DNA of 64,000 nucleotides from Acanthosoma haemorrhoidale (lineage: Eukaryota > Arthropoda > Insecta > Hemiptera > Acanthosomatidae). The notes beneath the pieces are model-generated. The model saw only the letters and a list, made by a program, of their open reading frames with translations. It had not been told where the DNA came from and ran no database searches. Location of the stretch: contig OV884015.1 of the NCBI GenBank assembly GCA_930367205.1, positions 103,542,509 to 103,606,508 of the forward strand, given 5' to 3'. Positions 11,186-23,459 of this stretch are shown here, piece by piece. How positions within the stretch are numbered: position 1 is the first letter of the stretch; each line of letters starts with the position of its first letter. A program made the position numbers and the translations under genes.

Positions 11186-11560
11186 ACAAAAAAGTATAAC
11201 ATCAAGCGCATCTACTCCTTTCAATCAAAAGTCCTGAGAACAATAGTAAATGCCTCTTATTATGTCAGCAACAAAACCCTTCATAACGATCTTAATACAC
11301 CCTACATTCTCGAACTCTCCCTTCCAAGTTCATGAAATTCCATAGTAACCTATCCAACCACCCTAATCCCTAAGCACAGTCATTGCACTGCACCACCCAT
11401 CCCAATAATCCGCCCTACAATAATATTTACAATCTGCATTCACTCGGTCATTCATACAGTATTTATAAATATCCCAGAGACCTCCCAAATCCACATGGTT
11501 GTCACCTCCCTCGCATGCGAAAGAGGAAGCGGAGTCTTGGGAAGTCCCCCAATTTTTTAT
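11186..11560. mobile_element. Two group A LINE pieces fused head-to-head
   Basis: On the plus strand 11186-11412 encodes the frame with YYVSNKTLHNDLN and then the proline-rich tail. From about 11413 the sequence switches to the complement of the terminal block of the same family (ending GTCTTGGGAAGTCCC on the plus strand). The orientation change is abrupt. Confidence 0.65.
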
Positions 11561-11794
11561 TTTACACAATAATTTTTTTACACAGTTTCAACAAAATTTA
11601 TTTACACTAAATACCTTATGCCCAACTATCGTTATAAGACTAAATTTATGAGTAAAAGTGTACATGACAGTCTTTAGTATGTATATTCTCAGAAAGTGAT
11701 GTTAAAACTGATTCAATCGATCTGAAAACCTGAAACCATCTTCACAGCACCACAAAATAGGCTGATCATGTGCCCTTATCCCCTCATCCCCTTG

Positions 11795-12140
11795 TTGTGA
11801 TAAAATTACAGTCTGCCTTATTAGGCAATAAGTAATTGTGATCAATGTACTCATTCATACCATATTTACAATTTTCATTAATGCGCTCATTCATACAATA
11901 TTCACAAACAGCCCAGAGACCCCCCCAAATCCACGTAGTTGTCACCTCCCTCGCATGCGAAAGAAGAAGTGGAGTCTTCCACGCTCCTCCGTTAGCCGTG
12001 TCAGTGGATACGAGCCAGCGGAAGCTGACCAAGAGCGAGAGAACCACATACGCTCAGGACATGATTGGAGAAGCTGGCCATTGCCAGGACACCCACTGTC
12101 ACCCATTTATAGCAGGTCACGAGGACTTACGTATTAAATA
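11795..12140 (-). mobile_element. Group A LINE 3' end
   Basis: The minus strand reads from CGTGACCTGCTATAAATGGG through the serine-rich tail to the TTTATCACAA-type terminus near 11795. It matches 54475-54830 and 57400-57715 in the same orientation. Confidence 0.7.
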
Positions 12141-13507
12141 ACTTGATTTACCACACATGTGGAATTTAATCAAGCACTCCATAAGTCACTAAATGGAAAA
12201 CTGGCTGATTCTATTGTTTGTTTTTATGAAACAGCTGTTCTAATAATATTTACTTCATTAGGTGTCATAGACTAGTAAAGATTGCATCGTGACATTCAAC
12301 GAGATAAAACTTGTAAACGGACATTTCGTTTAATTAATTCTAACCTCTTTATTATTATGATATTTTAAAAGAATGGATGAACGAGAATATAACTTCATTC
12401 TAGGGTGATAGTCACCCAAGAATAACAAAAAAAGTTTAAGTGATGATAAAGAAAATTAATTGGTTATTCAGTTCAACACATCATGTTATTTTTTTATCTG
12501 AAAGTGATACTTAGGGATTTATACATTGTGGCCAAATTGTTGGCAACATTGGTGCAACCTCATAAATTACCTTATCTGATATTAGCTAGTTAGGGTGATC
12601 TCATGCCTTGTTGTTATATTAATATTTTCTTTTCTGGTACAATTTCACTTATTATTATTACTATTTATTTGGTTTGTAAATAGTTATTAAACCGTTACTT
12701 ATAAATAAATAGTCTTGCATTAAGTTTTATGTATAGTTTATGATATCTTTATTTATTTCCCTTACTTTTGCCGTAAAATTTTTTGTGAATAGATGAATGT
12801 TTGTAGGACTTATTTGGCATTCGATTGAAAGAACAGGCTTATATTCCATTAGCTGACTATACTATTGTGAATAAATAACATTTTCTGATCGTGTCTTAGT
12901 TTATAGCAAAGTTTTCTGTTCACCCTAATTTAATCTAAGTTTCATAAGACAGTCTGTGGTCATCGATGCGGAAAGTGTGGCGTAACCCGTTGGCTTTAAC
13001 ACCGTGTCTTTCCTATGTATTTTATAAAGGTAAGTATTTCATTCTGGGATGCTGAGCCAGAGATGATGAGTTATGCAGTAGGATAGACTGATCCAGACGT
13101 GATGTTATGTTGACTGTAGGTTGTCTGAGACATAAACCATACTCTTGGATGTACAAAATTCGTTAATCTAACGAAGGGTAGGTGTGCAAGAATGTTGCTC
13201 AGCCCTTCGACTAAGAAGGTATTGTCTGTCATGTTGCTCTGTGGCCTCTAGCGACAAGAAATCAAAGAGGCGCTTAACATATGGATAGTATTATGATTAC
13301 AAATGCTCCACAAGTGTCAACAACTCATGAATCTCAAAATCTACAGCTATTCCCTCCTTTCTCCCAAAAAACACATGACAGAACGTGTACCCCAGTTACT
13401 CAAGATGTAGTTAGCAGTGGATTACATATATCCATGTTATTATTAACTAAAGTCAAGAAATGACAGCTGTTAGATTTGCAGGGACCACCCACTCGCTGCC
13501 CACGGCC
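12141..13507. other. Intergenic, AT-rich, no gene recognised
   Basis: A 60-codon frame at 13281-13463 has no family resemblance and no splice context. Nothing else was recognised before the promoter-like module at 13508. Confidence 0.4.
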
Positions 13508-13559
13508 GTTGCCTAGCGACGATCCCGCTCTGTGATTGGCCGCCGTAACCGTGACGTCA
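13508..13559. promoter_or_regulatory. GC-rich promoter-like module: X-box, inverted CCAAT, CRE
   Basis: GTTGCCTAGCGAC (13508-13520) fits the RFX X-box half-site pattern with a 1-bp spacer. ATTGG (13535-13539) is an inverted CCAAT box. TGACGTCA (13552-13559) is a perfect CRE palindrome. The three lie within 52 bp in a local GC-rich patch (about 13480-13600) inside very AT-rich DNA. An ATG in good context (GCCATGGCC, 13664) follows but opens only 23 codons. RFX sites are typical of ciliary gene promoters. The gene driven is not identified; the exons at 28642-33136 are a possible but distant candidate. Confidence 0.5.
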
Positions 13560-13739
13560 CATCAACACCCACCCCCACCCCCACCGCCCCCGCGACTACG
13601 TTTACAAACAATTTATATTTAGTTGTTCACTTTTGTCCATCAATAGCACTTTCGTCCCACGCCATGGCCACAACAGTCCAATTCTCTCCTCTTTTAGGAT
13701 GTGATGTGGTTGTGGAACGTTCTTCAAAGGGTTGAATGA

Positions 13740-14175
13740 AAAAAAAAGCCGCTTTTGAGCGCCTACCTAAAAAAAACACGTGCATTTAACGGAAAAAGCT
13801 ATAATATTACACACAAAATTCTGTCGCTGTTAATTATTAATAATAGAATATCAAATCCACGAACAAAAGAATATATAAATGTATGTATTTAATTACAGAT
13901 AAGAGTTCAAATAAGTTTAAAAATTGAAATTTTTGAAGTTTAGATATGAATGTTAAAATTTAGAATAGGGCTTTAATAAAGAATAGGTTACCATGATGCT
14001 GCTTGAGTAGCCACTTAACCACTACACCATATATAGGAGCCCTGTGAACGAATTTGTTGATGTTGTAGTGTGGATTGTTGAAGTATTAAAGCCTTAATTA
14101 AAGTAGCCCAGAGTTGTATTTTTTTTTTAAGAACTTAACAATCTTATATTCTTTTTAGCGTAGGTCATGATGGAT
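13740..14175. other. Non-coding, nothing recognised
   Basis: AT-rich sequence following the promoter-like module; no exon with clear splice sites was found. Confidence 0.35.
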
Positions 14176-14177
14176 TT

Positions 14178-14425
14178 TCGGGTTGTTTTTTTTTTTGTTC
14201 AATATCCAGTTTTTACAAATTTATATATGTACAAAATATAGATTCTACAAACGAATCTATTTACAATTGCTTCATTGTATTTCCTGTAGCTTGACTACAT
14301 TTTATAAAAATCCTAGTATACAAAATAGTGATGAGCGTTGTGCAAAAGTATAATGATGTCCATTATACATTAATGGACTGAGTTTATTAAAAATGATGGG
14401 GCTCGCCTTATTTAATAGGATTGTC
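14178..14425 (-). mobile_element. Group B LINE 3' UTR
   Basis: The minus strand reads GGCGAGCCCCATC, then the block with TACAGGAAATAC and GATTCGTTTGTAG, and ends in poly(A) (poly-T near 14190). It matches 37595 and 24945 in the same orientation. Confidence 0.65.
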
Positions 14426-14824
14426 GGAAAATGAATTCACTGCTGATTCAGAACGATGCAGGCACCGAGACCCTCACGACTTAACTGTCGTACAGAACTT
14501 ATTCCAAGGCGCTGAACCTACGGCTACGGATCCCAAGAATCGTTTTAGCAATCCCCACTAATATTTTTTATTGTTTGTTCATTAGTTGTTTTCGAGCGAG
14601 TCAACACAAGTGACCATTGATGCTCACTGGATCTTTACTTGAGACATATGGGCGTGTATCTTACTTTGGTAGAATGAAATTAGTTTCGAAATTACGGAGG
14701 TAAAGTCTCACAAATCCCAGCTTGGGATTCTCCGGGTTCTCATCCCGACCAAATCACTGGGATGGGAATAAACAACTATGCATTTTACAATAAAACATTT
14801 ATTACCTAATAATATAAATACTGT

Positions 14825-15290
14825 ACCGTAACAATCAACCTCCACCGAGGATTCCCACACTCCTTACTCCTCTCACACCACCTTCAAGCAGGTCCCCCTA
14901 GTACAAGGATCCGATCACCCTAAATGTTTTATTTTCTCCCTCATCCTAAAATTCTAACTAGAGAGCTTAGGAAAAAAAAAACTTGAACGGGTGAAATGGT
15001 TGACATTACGGCGCTTGGCCCACCAACAAAAAGCCTCTAAGGGGCACCCTCACTGATATCAGACTAACTACGACTGCACTACATGCCTAGAGAAGACTCT
15101 AGGCCCGGCCAACAGTGGACTCTCACCACTCTACCGTAACAATCAACCTCCACCGAGGATTCCCACACTCCTTACTCCTCTCACACCACCTTCAAGCAGG
15201 TCCCCCTAGTACAAGGATCCGATCACCCTAAATATTTTATATTTCTCCCTCATCCTAAAATTCTAACTAGAGAGCTTAGGGGGGGAAATA
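14825..15290 (+). mobile_element. Two nearly identical group C LINE 3' ends in tandem
   Basis: 14825-14985 and 15130-15288 both carry CTACCGTAACAATCAACC-type sequence through CTAACTAGAGAGCTTAGG with very few differences. The second copy has extra 5' sequence (14997-15130) matching 26145-26285. The arrangement suggests two successive insertions of the same young family. Confidence 0.7.
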
Positions 15291-15350
15291 TATATATATA
15301 TATATCTATATACAAGATTCTATATATATATCTATATATATATGTATAAA
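15284..15350. repeat. (TA)n microsatellite
   Basis: Interrupted TATA and TCTATA runs directly follow the group C terminus. Confidence 0.7.
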
Positions 15351-15354
15351 TACT

Positions 15355-15575
15355 TCATCCCCTTGTAGATGCTTGTCAATAAAGCCAAGTACATTGTGTA
15401 TCATTGTACTTGTATTGATTATATAACTCCTATACCGAATTCAGACCTTGTATAGAGTGTACCGATGGTACAGGACATATAAAATGTAATATGTAAATAG
15501 ATTTGCCTAAGAATCTATAGTAAATAAAAGTTTTGTCATTTTTTTTTCAGGGGATTGGAAAAAAAAAAAAAAAAC
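15355..15575 (+). mobile_element. Probable group B LINE 3' UTR
   Basis: It carries GTAAATAGATTTGCCTAAGA, like the group B tail GTAAATAGATTCGCCTGAGG at 39724, and ends in a poly(A) run at 15559-15574. The resemblance is partial. Confidence 0.4.
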
Positions 15576-17004
15576 ATTATGCAATACAATTATTATATGT
15601 ATTATACAATTATATTATTAAACTCCAAATACCTGCCAGTGCTAGGTGACAGTATTTTCCAGAGAACATGAGAGTTAGAGACCAATTAATAAGTAAATTA
15701 ATCATATAATGAATATTATGTCTGAGTCAAACAGAGACACTTGTCTGTTGGTATTTAAATATGTTAGAAAAAAAAAACATGGAGTCTCTCTTGAGATATG
15801 TTTTTTATTCATATACCACCCATAGTGGACTTTTCGCCTATTGAGGCATTATCAAGATTCTAATTTAGAGTAAGCTGGATTTATATATTTATAATAATAA
15901 TAATAAAATGCATACAACAAAATACAATTACACTTAATTTAATAATAAGATTGGAAAGGATAAAAAGAGCATAACAACTACCCTGTGAATGACGCCTTCT
16001 TTCAATTTGTATTTATTCTATTCAAAGGCTCTTTTAGGTCAGCCATTTGCATTGCCTGTATAGCCACTGTCGTTAGGCAGGTACCAAATACTGAAAGGTT
16101 AATCCGTTGGAGATGTTTACTGAGACTGAAAATGTTTACGTTCTCATTGGCATAATCATTAGCACTTGAGAATGATAGAGAGTTTTTGAAAGCGCTTGTG
16201 CTTTTAATTAAATATAATATTTGTGAGCAGGGTTCTAGATGAGTATGAGCTTGACCGCACAATCAGCCGACACATCCTCACAATAATTATCTTCCAGGCA
16301 TCTGCCGATTGCGAATTGAAATTTTGCTCTAAAATGAATGGATCCGTGTCTTCCCAGACGTTTATAGTAAACTGTAAACATTTTCGAGAGTTTTTGTTTT
16401 GCAAAGCGAAACTATTCACCCCTGTTTGATTGGATCAGAGAACCCTTCAATTTCAAATGGTTTCATACTTTTTCACTTCTAAGTATAGTTTCACAAAGGT
16501 GTTATATGAAGTAATGTGTGAGCTGGTCACATGTGTTTTTGGCTTGTACAGAAGAAAGGTGCTAACGTTCCTGAACGACCGAGAAATCTTCGAAGATAAA
16601 CACATAGAATGTGACATATTCTAGGTTTTCTTGTTTTTTTTTACCAAACCAAAAACCCTTATCTGTCCAACCATGTGTCATTAGTTCTTTTTTAGTAATC
16701 CACTAAATGTTTAATTGATTTTTCAAAACTAGAAACCCTTAAGTCCCCTACACCCAAATTGTGAGTACTCTGTTTGACCCATACACATCACTTTTTAGAT
16801 GAAGATTCCTTTTAACTTCCCGGAGACATGAAAAACATTTCTCTTAATTCCAAATCCAAATGGGAACTCCTTCAAACATTGTCCCTCAGTGACTCCGCTG
16901 GTGCATTCGCGTTTCACCTGATGAGCTAAACTTATATTTTGTGTCAGCCTCCTCGACCATTCCACCATATCCCTCATCCTGCAGCTCTTATGAGTCTTCA
17001 TTTA
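15576..17004. other. Intergenic, with two short unassigned frames
   Basis: Frames at 16223-16429 and 16430-16624 (+) lie end to end and look moderately protein-like, but I recognise no family. The first has an AG just upstream and no clear donor. They could be an exon or transposon debris. Confidence 0.3.
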
Positions 17005-17475
17005 ATGCTAATCAAAGTCCTGAAAAAAATAGTCAATGTCCTTCACTACGTCAGCAGCAAAACCCTTCATAACGATCCTAATATTCCTTATATTGTTGAA
17101 CTCATCCCTTCCAAGTTCAAGAAATTCCGTAGTAACCTATCCAACCACTCTAATTCCCTAGCACAGTCATTACACTGCACCACTCATCCCAATAATCCTC
17201 CTCGGAGACTAAAGTGACAGTGGCCTCGTGACCTGCTATAAATGCGTAATAGTGGCTGACGGAGGAGCGTGGGGGACTTCCCAAGACTCCGCTTCCTCTT
17301 TCACATGCGAGGGAGGTGACAATCATGTGGATTTAGGGGGTCTCTGGGCTGTTTGTAAATACTGTATGAATGAGCGAGTGAATGAAAATTGTAAATATGG
17401 TATGAATGAAAACATTTACCACAATTACTTATTGCCCAATTAAGCAGATTGTAATTTTATCATAATAAAGTGGGT
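17005..17475 (+). mobile_element. Group A (Jockey-like) LINE 3' end
   Basis: The frame reads KKIVNVLHYVSSKTLHNDPN and continues to PSKFKKFRSNLSNHSNSLAQ, the usual end of a Jockey-clade reverse-transcriptase protein. It is followed by the family's terminal block and an AATAAAG tail near 17462. Relative to other copies a segment between 17250 and 17260 is missing. Confidence 0.75.
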
Positions 17476-17784
17476 TTTGTAATTATTAATGTTAATGATT
17501 TTTATTTTAAATATTCCCCCCCCCCCCGTTACCTCTGTAATGAGAGTACGCACTAACGCTACTGATCCTGTCATTCTGCCTGTTCTTCTCCATATTTACA
17601 ATTCGTCTATGTTACATTTTAAATTTGTTAAGATAATTATGTTCCTACAGAAACCAACCGATTTCGCTGATCTGCCATTTTACTGCCAACACTGGAACGT
17701 TGTTCTATAATTGGAACAACGCGGTCTACATCGCAGTTGCGTAAGGGAAGCTATATAAAACGTTATTCAATCAAAGACCCGATA

Positions 17785-18345
17785 CAATCAAAAACAACCT
17801 GGGCATTAAAATGGACCATCACCACCGTTTAAGTAACCATTTTGCGAGGAAGTTGAAGTAGACACGCACGAAGTCATACCGGCTTACGCATTTATTGACT
17901 TCCCCCAATCTATCACTACGTCTCAAGCTATTGATTTACAAGAGCATACTCAGGCCTACTTTGCTGTATGGTGCACCGCTATTTCGTTATCTGACGTATA
18001 CGACAGCTCGGTGACTCCAACAATTTCAAAACGGCATACTCATGAACGTGGTCCGACATACTTCATTCGAGCAGCGGAGCAACAGTGAGCTTCACGAGAT
18101 CTTTGAGCTGCCTCCGGTGGATGAATTCATCCAGCGTAGACATATAAAAATCTTCGATTCATTGAAGTACATGACGAACCCGGTGTTTAGCACGGTAGCC
18201 CCAGCTCCCTTCCCCTATCGATGGCAGGACGCTTTAGTCTTTAAGTTTTAGTATTAGTTTTCCCAATTTGTAAACCGAAGGTGAGCCCCATCACCTAGTC
18301 CAGTCTATTTAAGTATGTAATTTTAACTTCAAAAGGATTGTTTTT
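17785..18345 (+). mobile_element. Group B' LINE, 5'-truncated
   Basis: Decayed reverse-transcriptase tail from about 17815. The frame at 18042-18251 carries FEQRSNSELHEIFELPPVDE and RRHIKIFDSLKYMTNPVFS. The 3' UTR with GGTGAGCCCCATCACC follows. Confidence 0.75.
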
Positions 18346-19025
18346 GTAATTTCTGCCCTCTTTAAAATGCATATGTTATGCAGAAAAAGGTGCCTATACC
18401 GATTACGCGAAAAATTGACATAGATCGTTACTCGGGCGAATCTTGGTAAGGCTTTCTGGTTTTGAAACACAAAAAAAGTCAATTTAACTTATAATGGACG
18501 ACCCTAATGGAAGATTCAACAGACACATAGTCATCCCCTTTCTTCTTTATAAGCTGAACTTTGATTGGTAGCTATAGTTACCAGGTCACACATATAATAG
18601 TAATTATGTAACAACACTTAGATATGAAGAAGCATGACTCTAAATATCGTTGAAGGCTACCCTGGACTGGTAGCGTTAATGCGTTATTGACGCGCCACCT
18701 CTGAGACACTCGTGTCGTGCTAATGGCTTTGTTTGTATCCATTAGGCAGACATCGGTGCTTCAACGTGTCCTCTCCCTCCTCGTAAGATAACTCCTTTTA
18801 GAGTTGAGTGTTCAATATTGATCATTTGCTCTTTTGTCAAAATCCGCTAAGTGCCAGTTACATTTTAAGCTTTCTCAAGCAATAGCTCAAGATATTTATG
18901 GCTTAAATTTTCTATTAAAGACAGAAACTCAATAAGATGATTACACAAAAATATATTTCAAAGATATTCCCCAAAAAAATATATTTTTGAGAGCCAATTA
19001 TGTAAATTGGTATATTTTACTCACC
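18346..19025. other. Intergenic, nothing recognised
   Basis: No frame above 60 codons, repeat match or exon-like block seen. Confidence 0.4.
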
Positions 19026-19700
19026 CTAATCCCCTAGCACTGCACCACACATCCCTATAATCCTCCTCCGAGACTGAAACGGCAGTGGCCTCGTGACCTG
19101 CTATAAATACGTGACAGTGAGAGTCCTGGCAATGGCCAGCTTCTCCAATCATGTCCTGAGCGTATGTGTCTCTCACGCTTTCGTCAGCCTTCACTGGCTC
19201 TTATCCAGTGACAAGAATCCTCTTCCCGAGAATCCGCTTCCTCCTTCGCACGCGAGGGAGGTGAAAACCTCATTATAATAAAGTTGTTGTCAATATTTTG
19301 CTCAATGTTTTATCCATATTGAAATAAATATGGGTCTTGGGAAGTCCCCCACGCTCCTCCGTACGCCGCGTCACCGGATACGAGCCAGTGGAGGATGACC
19401 AAGAGCGCGAGAGCCACAGACGCTCAGGACATGATTGGAGGAACTGGCCATTGCCAGGACTCCCACTGTCACACATTTGTAGCAGGTCACGAGGCCACTA
19501 CCGTTTTAGTCTCGGAGGAGGATTGAAGGGATGAGTGGTGCAGTGCAATGACTGTGCTAGGGAATTAGGGTGGTTGGAAAGGCTACTGTGGAATTTCATA
19601 AACTTGGAAGGGATGAGTTCAAGAATGTAGTGTATATTAAGATCGTTATGAAGGGTTTTGTAGCTGACGTAATAAGGGGCATTTACTATTGTTCTCAGGA
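19026..19700. mobile_element. Group A LINE pieces in head-to-head orientation
   Basis: 19026-19268 is in plus orientation (CGTGACCTGCTATAAATACG onward). From about 19330 to 19700 the same family is in minus orientation, reaching back into the coding end (GACGTAATAAGGGGCATTTAC on the plus strand is its complement). The switch lies in 60 bp of unrelated sequence. Confidence 0.65.
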
Positions 19701-21220
19701 CTTAAGTGTAATTTTTAATGTAACTAACTGCTGACGATATGAAAACTCTGGGCTATGAATAATTGTCATAATATAAAGTATAGTGAATAAAATTTCTTGC
19801 TTTGTTTACAGAGAAACTGATTTAAGTTTATTTACCTTGAAGCTGGATAAGCAAATTATAATTCAACATATAAAGAACTTTAAAAGACCCATTATTGAAT
19901 TAAAATTATGTTTTCCTATCATTTACTAATCTTATTAATGGTATGTTTTTTCCCGAACAGTAACTACACGAAGTATCATACTACAGACCCAACATAAGCT
20001 GGACCATTCGTACGACATGAAAGGTGATATTTTGCATTTTGGTTACTTGATGACCAGATGAAAAGTAATAACTGTCTAATGAAACAAATAGAATTTTTCC
20101 TACCATTTTTGTAGGGTGTCAAATTAAAGAACTCGATGTGTTAACTAAGAATATGAATAATATTTTGACTCTTATAACAATGAAAAACTTTTTTGTGAAT
20201 ATTTATATAAGACAGCTGTTAGGGTGGTTGAAGCTGCCACGTACGGTAACAGTCAATGGGGCGAAATTGCTTTTGAACGTTTGGGTCATTCCACGATAAA
20301 GGTCGTTTTGGTGTACCAAGCAGCTAGTTTTAACAGGGACCTCAGTTTCAATGACTAAATTTGATACTAGTATGTATCAAAAACATTTTTGAGTAGTCAA
20401 AAATGGTCATTTTCATTGTTTCCAGAAATGACGTTTTCAACTTAGATATCGTGCTGCTCTATGTCCACACCTATTATAATTTTCCCCTTTGTATATATTT
20501 ATCAGCCGTATGATCAAGTACCAGAAATTTTAATAAAATATTTATTGATCAATTTTCAATATGATAATCCTGTTGAAAAGTGGTTTCCAAAAGATTCGGG
20601 TCAATACTTTACCTAGGATATTTTAAGATCTCGCCTCTAGCCTAGAGCATGTGCTCGGTAGGGGAGGAACCATTAGCGTTATTACGTCATCTTTTAAACA
20701 AGTAAATCACTTGGGGGAATACAGTTGGCCTAGAGGCGTTTAAAGTGCCCAACTCCACTGTGGTGCGTGTGCGAGTTTTAATTGATGTCAACACTTCACC
20801 AGCCTCTACCAGTAAGTAATTCCAAGTCTCATTTTTTTTTCAAAATAATCTAATGCAATTCATAATATTATAGTTGATGATATTGTAGTATTTGTTCACA
20901 AAAGTTCAACAGCAATAAAAAGTAATTGATAGAAACTACTATCTTTTCACGTGAATTTTTCAAATTTGATTTGAAAAGTCAAATCCTACAAAATGAATCG
21001 ACTCCTTGGTAAATTTTTTTAGAATGCTAAAAAAAAAACATAATTTGATGAATGTTAAACCAAATTACAGTAACGGCTGTTTCGCACTAAGGTTTTTTTA
21101 AAATCAAATAATTTTTGATTATTTTTACATTGGTTTAATTTTATTACTGTGAATTTATTTGTTTCCTCTCATATAGTTATTTTTTCCTTGTTCTGTTTAA
21201 ATAAAAAACCTAGTGTCTCC
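19701..21220. other. Intergenic, AT-rich, nothing recognised
   Basis: A motif AATATTTATATAA[A/G]ACAGCTGT at about 20201 recurs at about 30175; no gene or known repeat was seen around it. Confidence 0.4.
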
Positions 21221-21224
21221 GGCA

Positions 21225-21345
21225 TGGGGGACTCCCCTTAGTGAAAGGCACTCATTAGCCCAAAATAATTTTCCTTTATTTTTCCCACATCCTATTTTTA
21301 GTCCTAAGTTTAAGCGCTAAGGGAAAAAAAAAAAAAAGGAAAAAA
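21225..21345 (+). mobile_element. Group C LINE 3' end
   Basis: It runs from CATGGGGGACTCCCC to the A-rich tail at 21325-21345 and is nearly identical to 10060-10170. Confidence 0.65.
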
Positions 21346-21597
21346 AAACTCCGGCATGATGAATGCAATGTAGAACATTCATAATTTTCCAAGAACTTTA
21401 CATGAATAAAAATAAATGAGGTTGAAATGGAACTTTTTGGCGGAATGGCCCTTTTAAGTTAAGAAAACCTTTTTTTTGTAAAATTTGGGCCACTTAGCCA
21501 AACATAACTTGTCGACTAAGAATGTTGTTGTGGCAGCAGATACGTTCTCAGCGTAGGTGTAAGGATCGAAATAATTAACAGCAACCGTCCTTAAACA

Positions 21598-22150
21598 TTA
21601 TTGAGGGTCTAAATTATTTATACCACAGAACAAGAAATCATAGTGACAACTAACATCATAAAGAACAACATTAAACACACAGCTGTTAATATCCTTAGCC
21701 ACATACTGCTCAGGGCCCACATGTACACGTGAATAAAACAAAGATGGATAATTATATACATTGAAGGCATCCATCCAAACTTTAAAACTGCCACTTCTAT
21801 ATTTATCGGCAAAGAAATAATTATTATCTAAATAACACTGGGCGCAAGGGTAATAATGTTTTTTAATGATAGACTTGGAATTCAATGTGCGGCATGGTAC
21901 GGTAGTGGCACCGAGTTCATATTTAACATCATCATCAACAATTGTAGTATAAGTGCGAGCTGTGAAATTACGATACTCATAAGATATTTTCATTGTGTCG
22001 ACAAACTGGTATTGTACATCAAATTTATCATAATCTGTAGCAAATTGTTTATCAACTTTAAAACTACCAGTGGAATTGTATTTTTTCTCAAAGTACATTT
22101 GCAAAGCCAAACTATCATCATCAGTTAGACTACCGTGCGTTCGGTTACCA
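21598..22150 (-). CDS. Orphan reading frame, about 180 residues, no family recognised
   Basis: The minus-strand frame ends at 21598-21600 and stays open upstream past 22110 into an AT-rich microsatellite at about 22150, so the start is uncertain. No ATG fits well: the longest listed start is a TTG, and an exon boundary or 5' truncation is possible. The product is rich in Tyr, Phe, Val, Asp and Cys, with segments such as YDKFDVQYQFVDTMKISYEY, CAQCYLDNNYFFADKY and DVSCHYDFLFC. It looks like a folded, possibly secreted or virion-type protein, but I cannot name it. The composition is unlike any LINE or transposase frame in the window. It may be a fragment of an endogenous viral gene or of a host exon. 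Confidence 0.4.
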
Positions 22151-22189
22151 TATATATAATTTTTTTTTATATTTATGTATATATATATA

Positions 22190-22285
22190 TAACTTCTTTA
22201 TTGTGCTAAAATTACAATCTGCCTTATTCGGCAATAAGTAGTTGAGATAAATGTTATCATTCATAGCATATTTACAATTCATCAT
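22190..22285 (-). mobile_element. Group A LINE terminal fragment
   Basis: The plus strand reads CTTCTTTATTGTGCTAAAAT and then the AATCTGCCTTATTCGGCAA block, which is the complement of the family terminus at 54475. Confidence 0.65.
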
Positions 22286-23455
22286 ATCAAACTAAGGAAA
22301 CCAATCAAGAGAGACTAATCAGTAACAAAGCTAAAACGCTTAATTGTGTGCTATTTCAGCAGTATGATCTTTGATTCTAATTTATAGTTAAATTATTCGA
22401 TATTTGACAGCCTACCCTTAAGTTCAGACCAGTAGGTTTTATAATTATGATTATTGTCAGACCAAGGCAGTTAATTGTAAAGACGTTATGTTATTAGTAA
22501 GGCTGTGATTAACCTTGATGCACTGGCTCCGAGCTAGAAAGGAAAAGACTGATTGCCAGGAGAAGGTCCCTCCTTTAGAATGGCAGAGAGAGTGATGGGA
22601 GGGAAGGGGAGGTGGGGTAGGTAGCGGCAGAGCAGCTGGGGGCGGTCGATGAGGTATCCAAGCAACACCTCCCACGCACATTTAGGCCTCCCTTGGCGGA
22701 TCAATAACTGCCGACCTTTGAACTATATACCTACATAGGCCTCTGTAGGCCAAGGGGTCTCCTGTATACATCGCCAAGGGCTGCTCTTGTCAGCTCTACA
22801 AGTCGGCCTTTGAACAAAGGCTGCTCTATATTAGAAAAGGAAATAACCACAGCTGAAAACGCGGTAGTCGGCATGGGACAATCACAAAAGTCGAGAGGTT
22901 TGTACCAAAAGGAAAACCGTTCCACAAAGCGACAGTTGCCAAAAGTTTCATGCTTTGATCTATAAACAATGACGTCAATGAGTTTTGACAGGTGCTACGA
23001 AAAAAGGCAACACCTGGAAAATGCTAACCTCCAATTTACCAAAGGAAATGGATTGGGGGTAACTCTTGACCACATAGGCATCGAGGATTAAACCCCTTAG
23101 CGTGGTGTCATTCCTTCGTCTTCCTGATCCTCTACCTGTCTCTTCCTCCCAAAGCCAGCAAGAGTCAACCCTTTCAGATCCCTGCCTCAAGAATATTGAA
23201 GACGTCGCAATGGAAAAAACTTCAAAAATCTGACTTGTTTTGTATTAGTCAAAGGTTTTCTGAACAAGTGTCAACATTAGCTTATGGGATTAGAAGCTAA
23301 GTTAAGCCAATTTCATTTGAGTACAGTTTTTCAGTATCCTAACAAGGCACAGTTTAATTGTGTGTTATTTCTTTATACACAATGGAACATTACCACCAGT
23401 TTTACAATTATTTTTTGATAGAGTTAAAGAGGTTTTACACACATAGACTTTTTAC
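22286..23455. other. Intergenic; purine-rich patch near 22560-22650
   Basis: A GC- and purine-rich stretch (GGGAGGGAAGGGGAGG and neighbours) stands out at about 22590-22650. No gene was recognised. Confidence 0.35.
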
Positions 23456-23459
23456 AAGA

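Noticed and set aside
13664..13735. 23-codon ATG frame after the promoter-like module as a first exon
   Set aside because: The following donor candidate (GGGTTGAA) is poor and no next exon was found in phase, so it is not annotated as a CDS.
16223..16624. Two adjacent frames considered as host exons
   Set aside because: No donor site, no matching phases with other exons and no family resemblance; listed only as unassigned.
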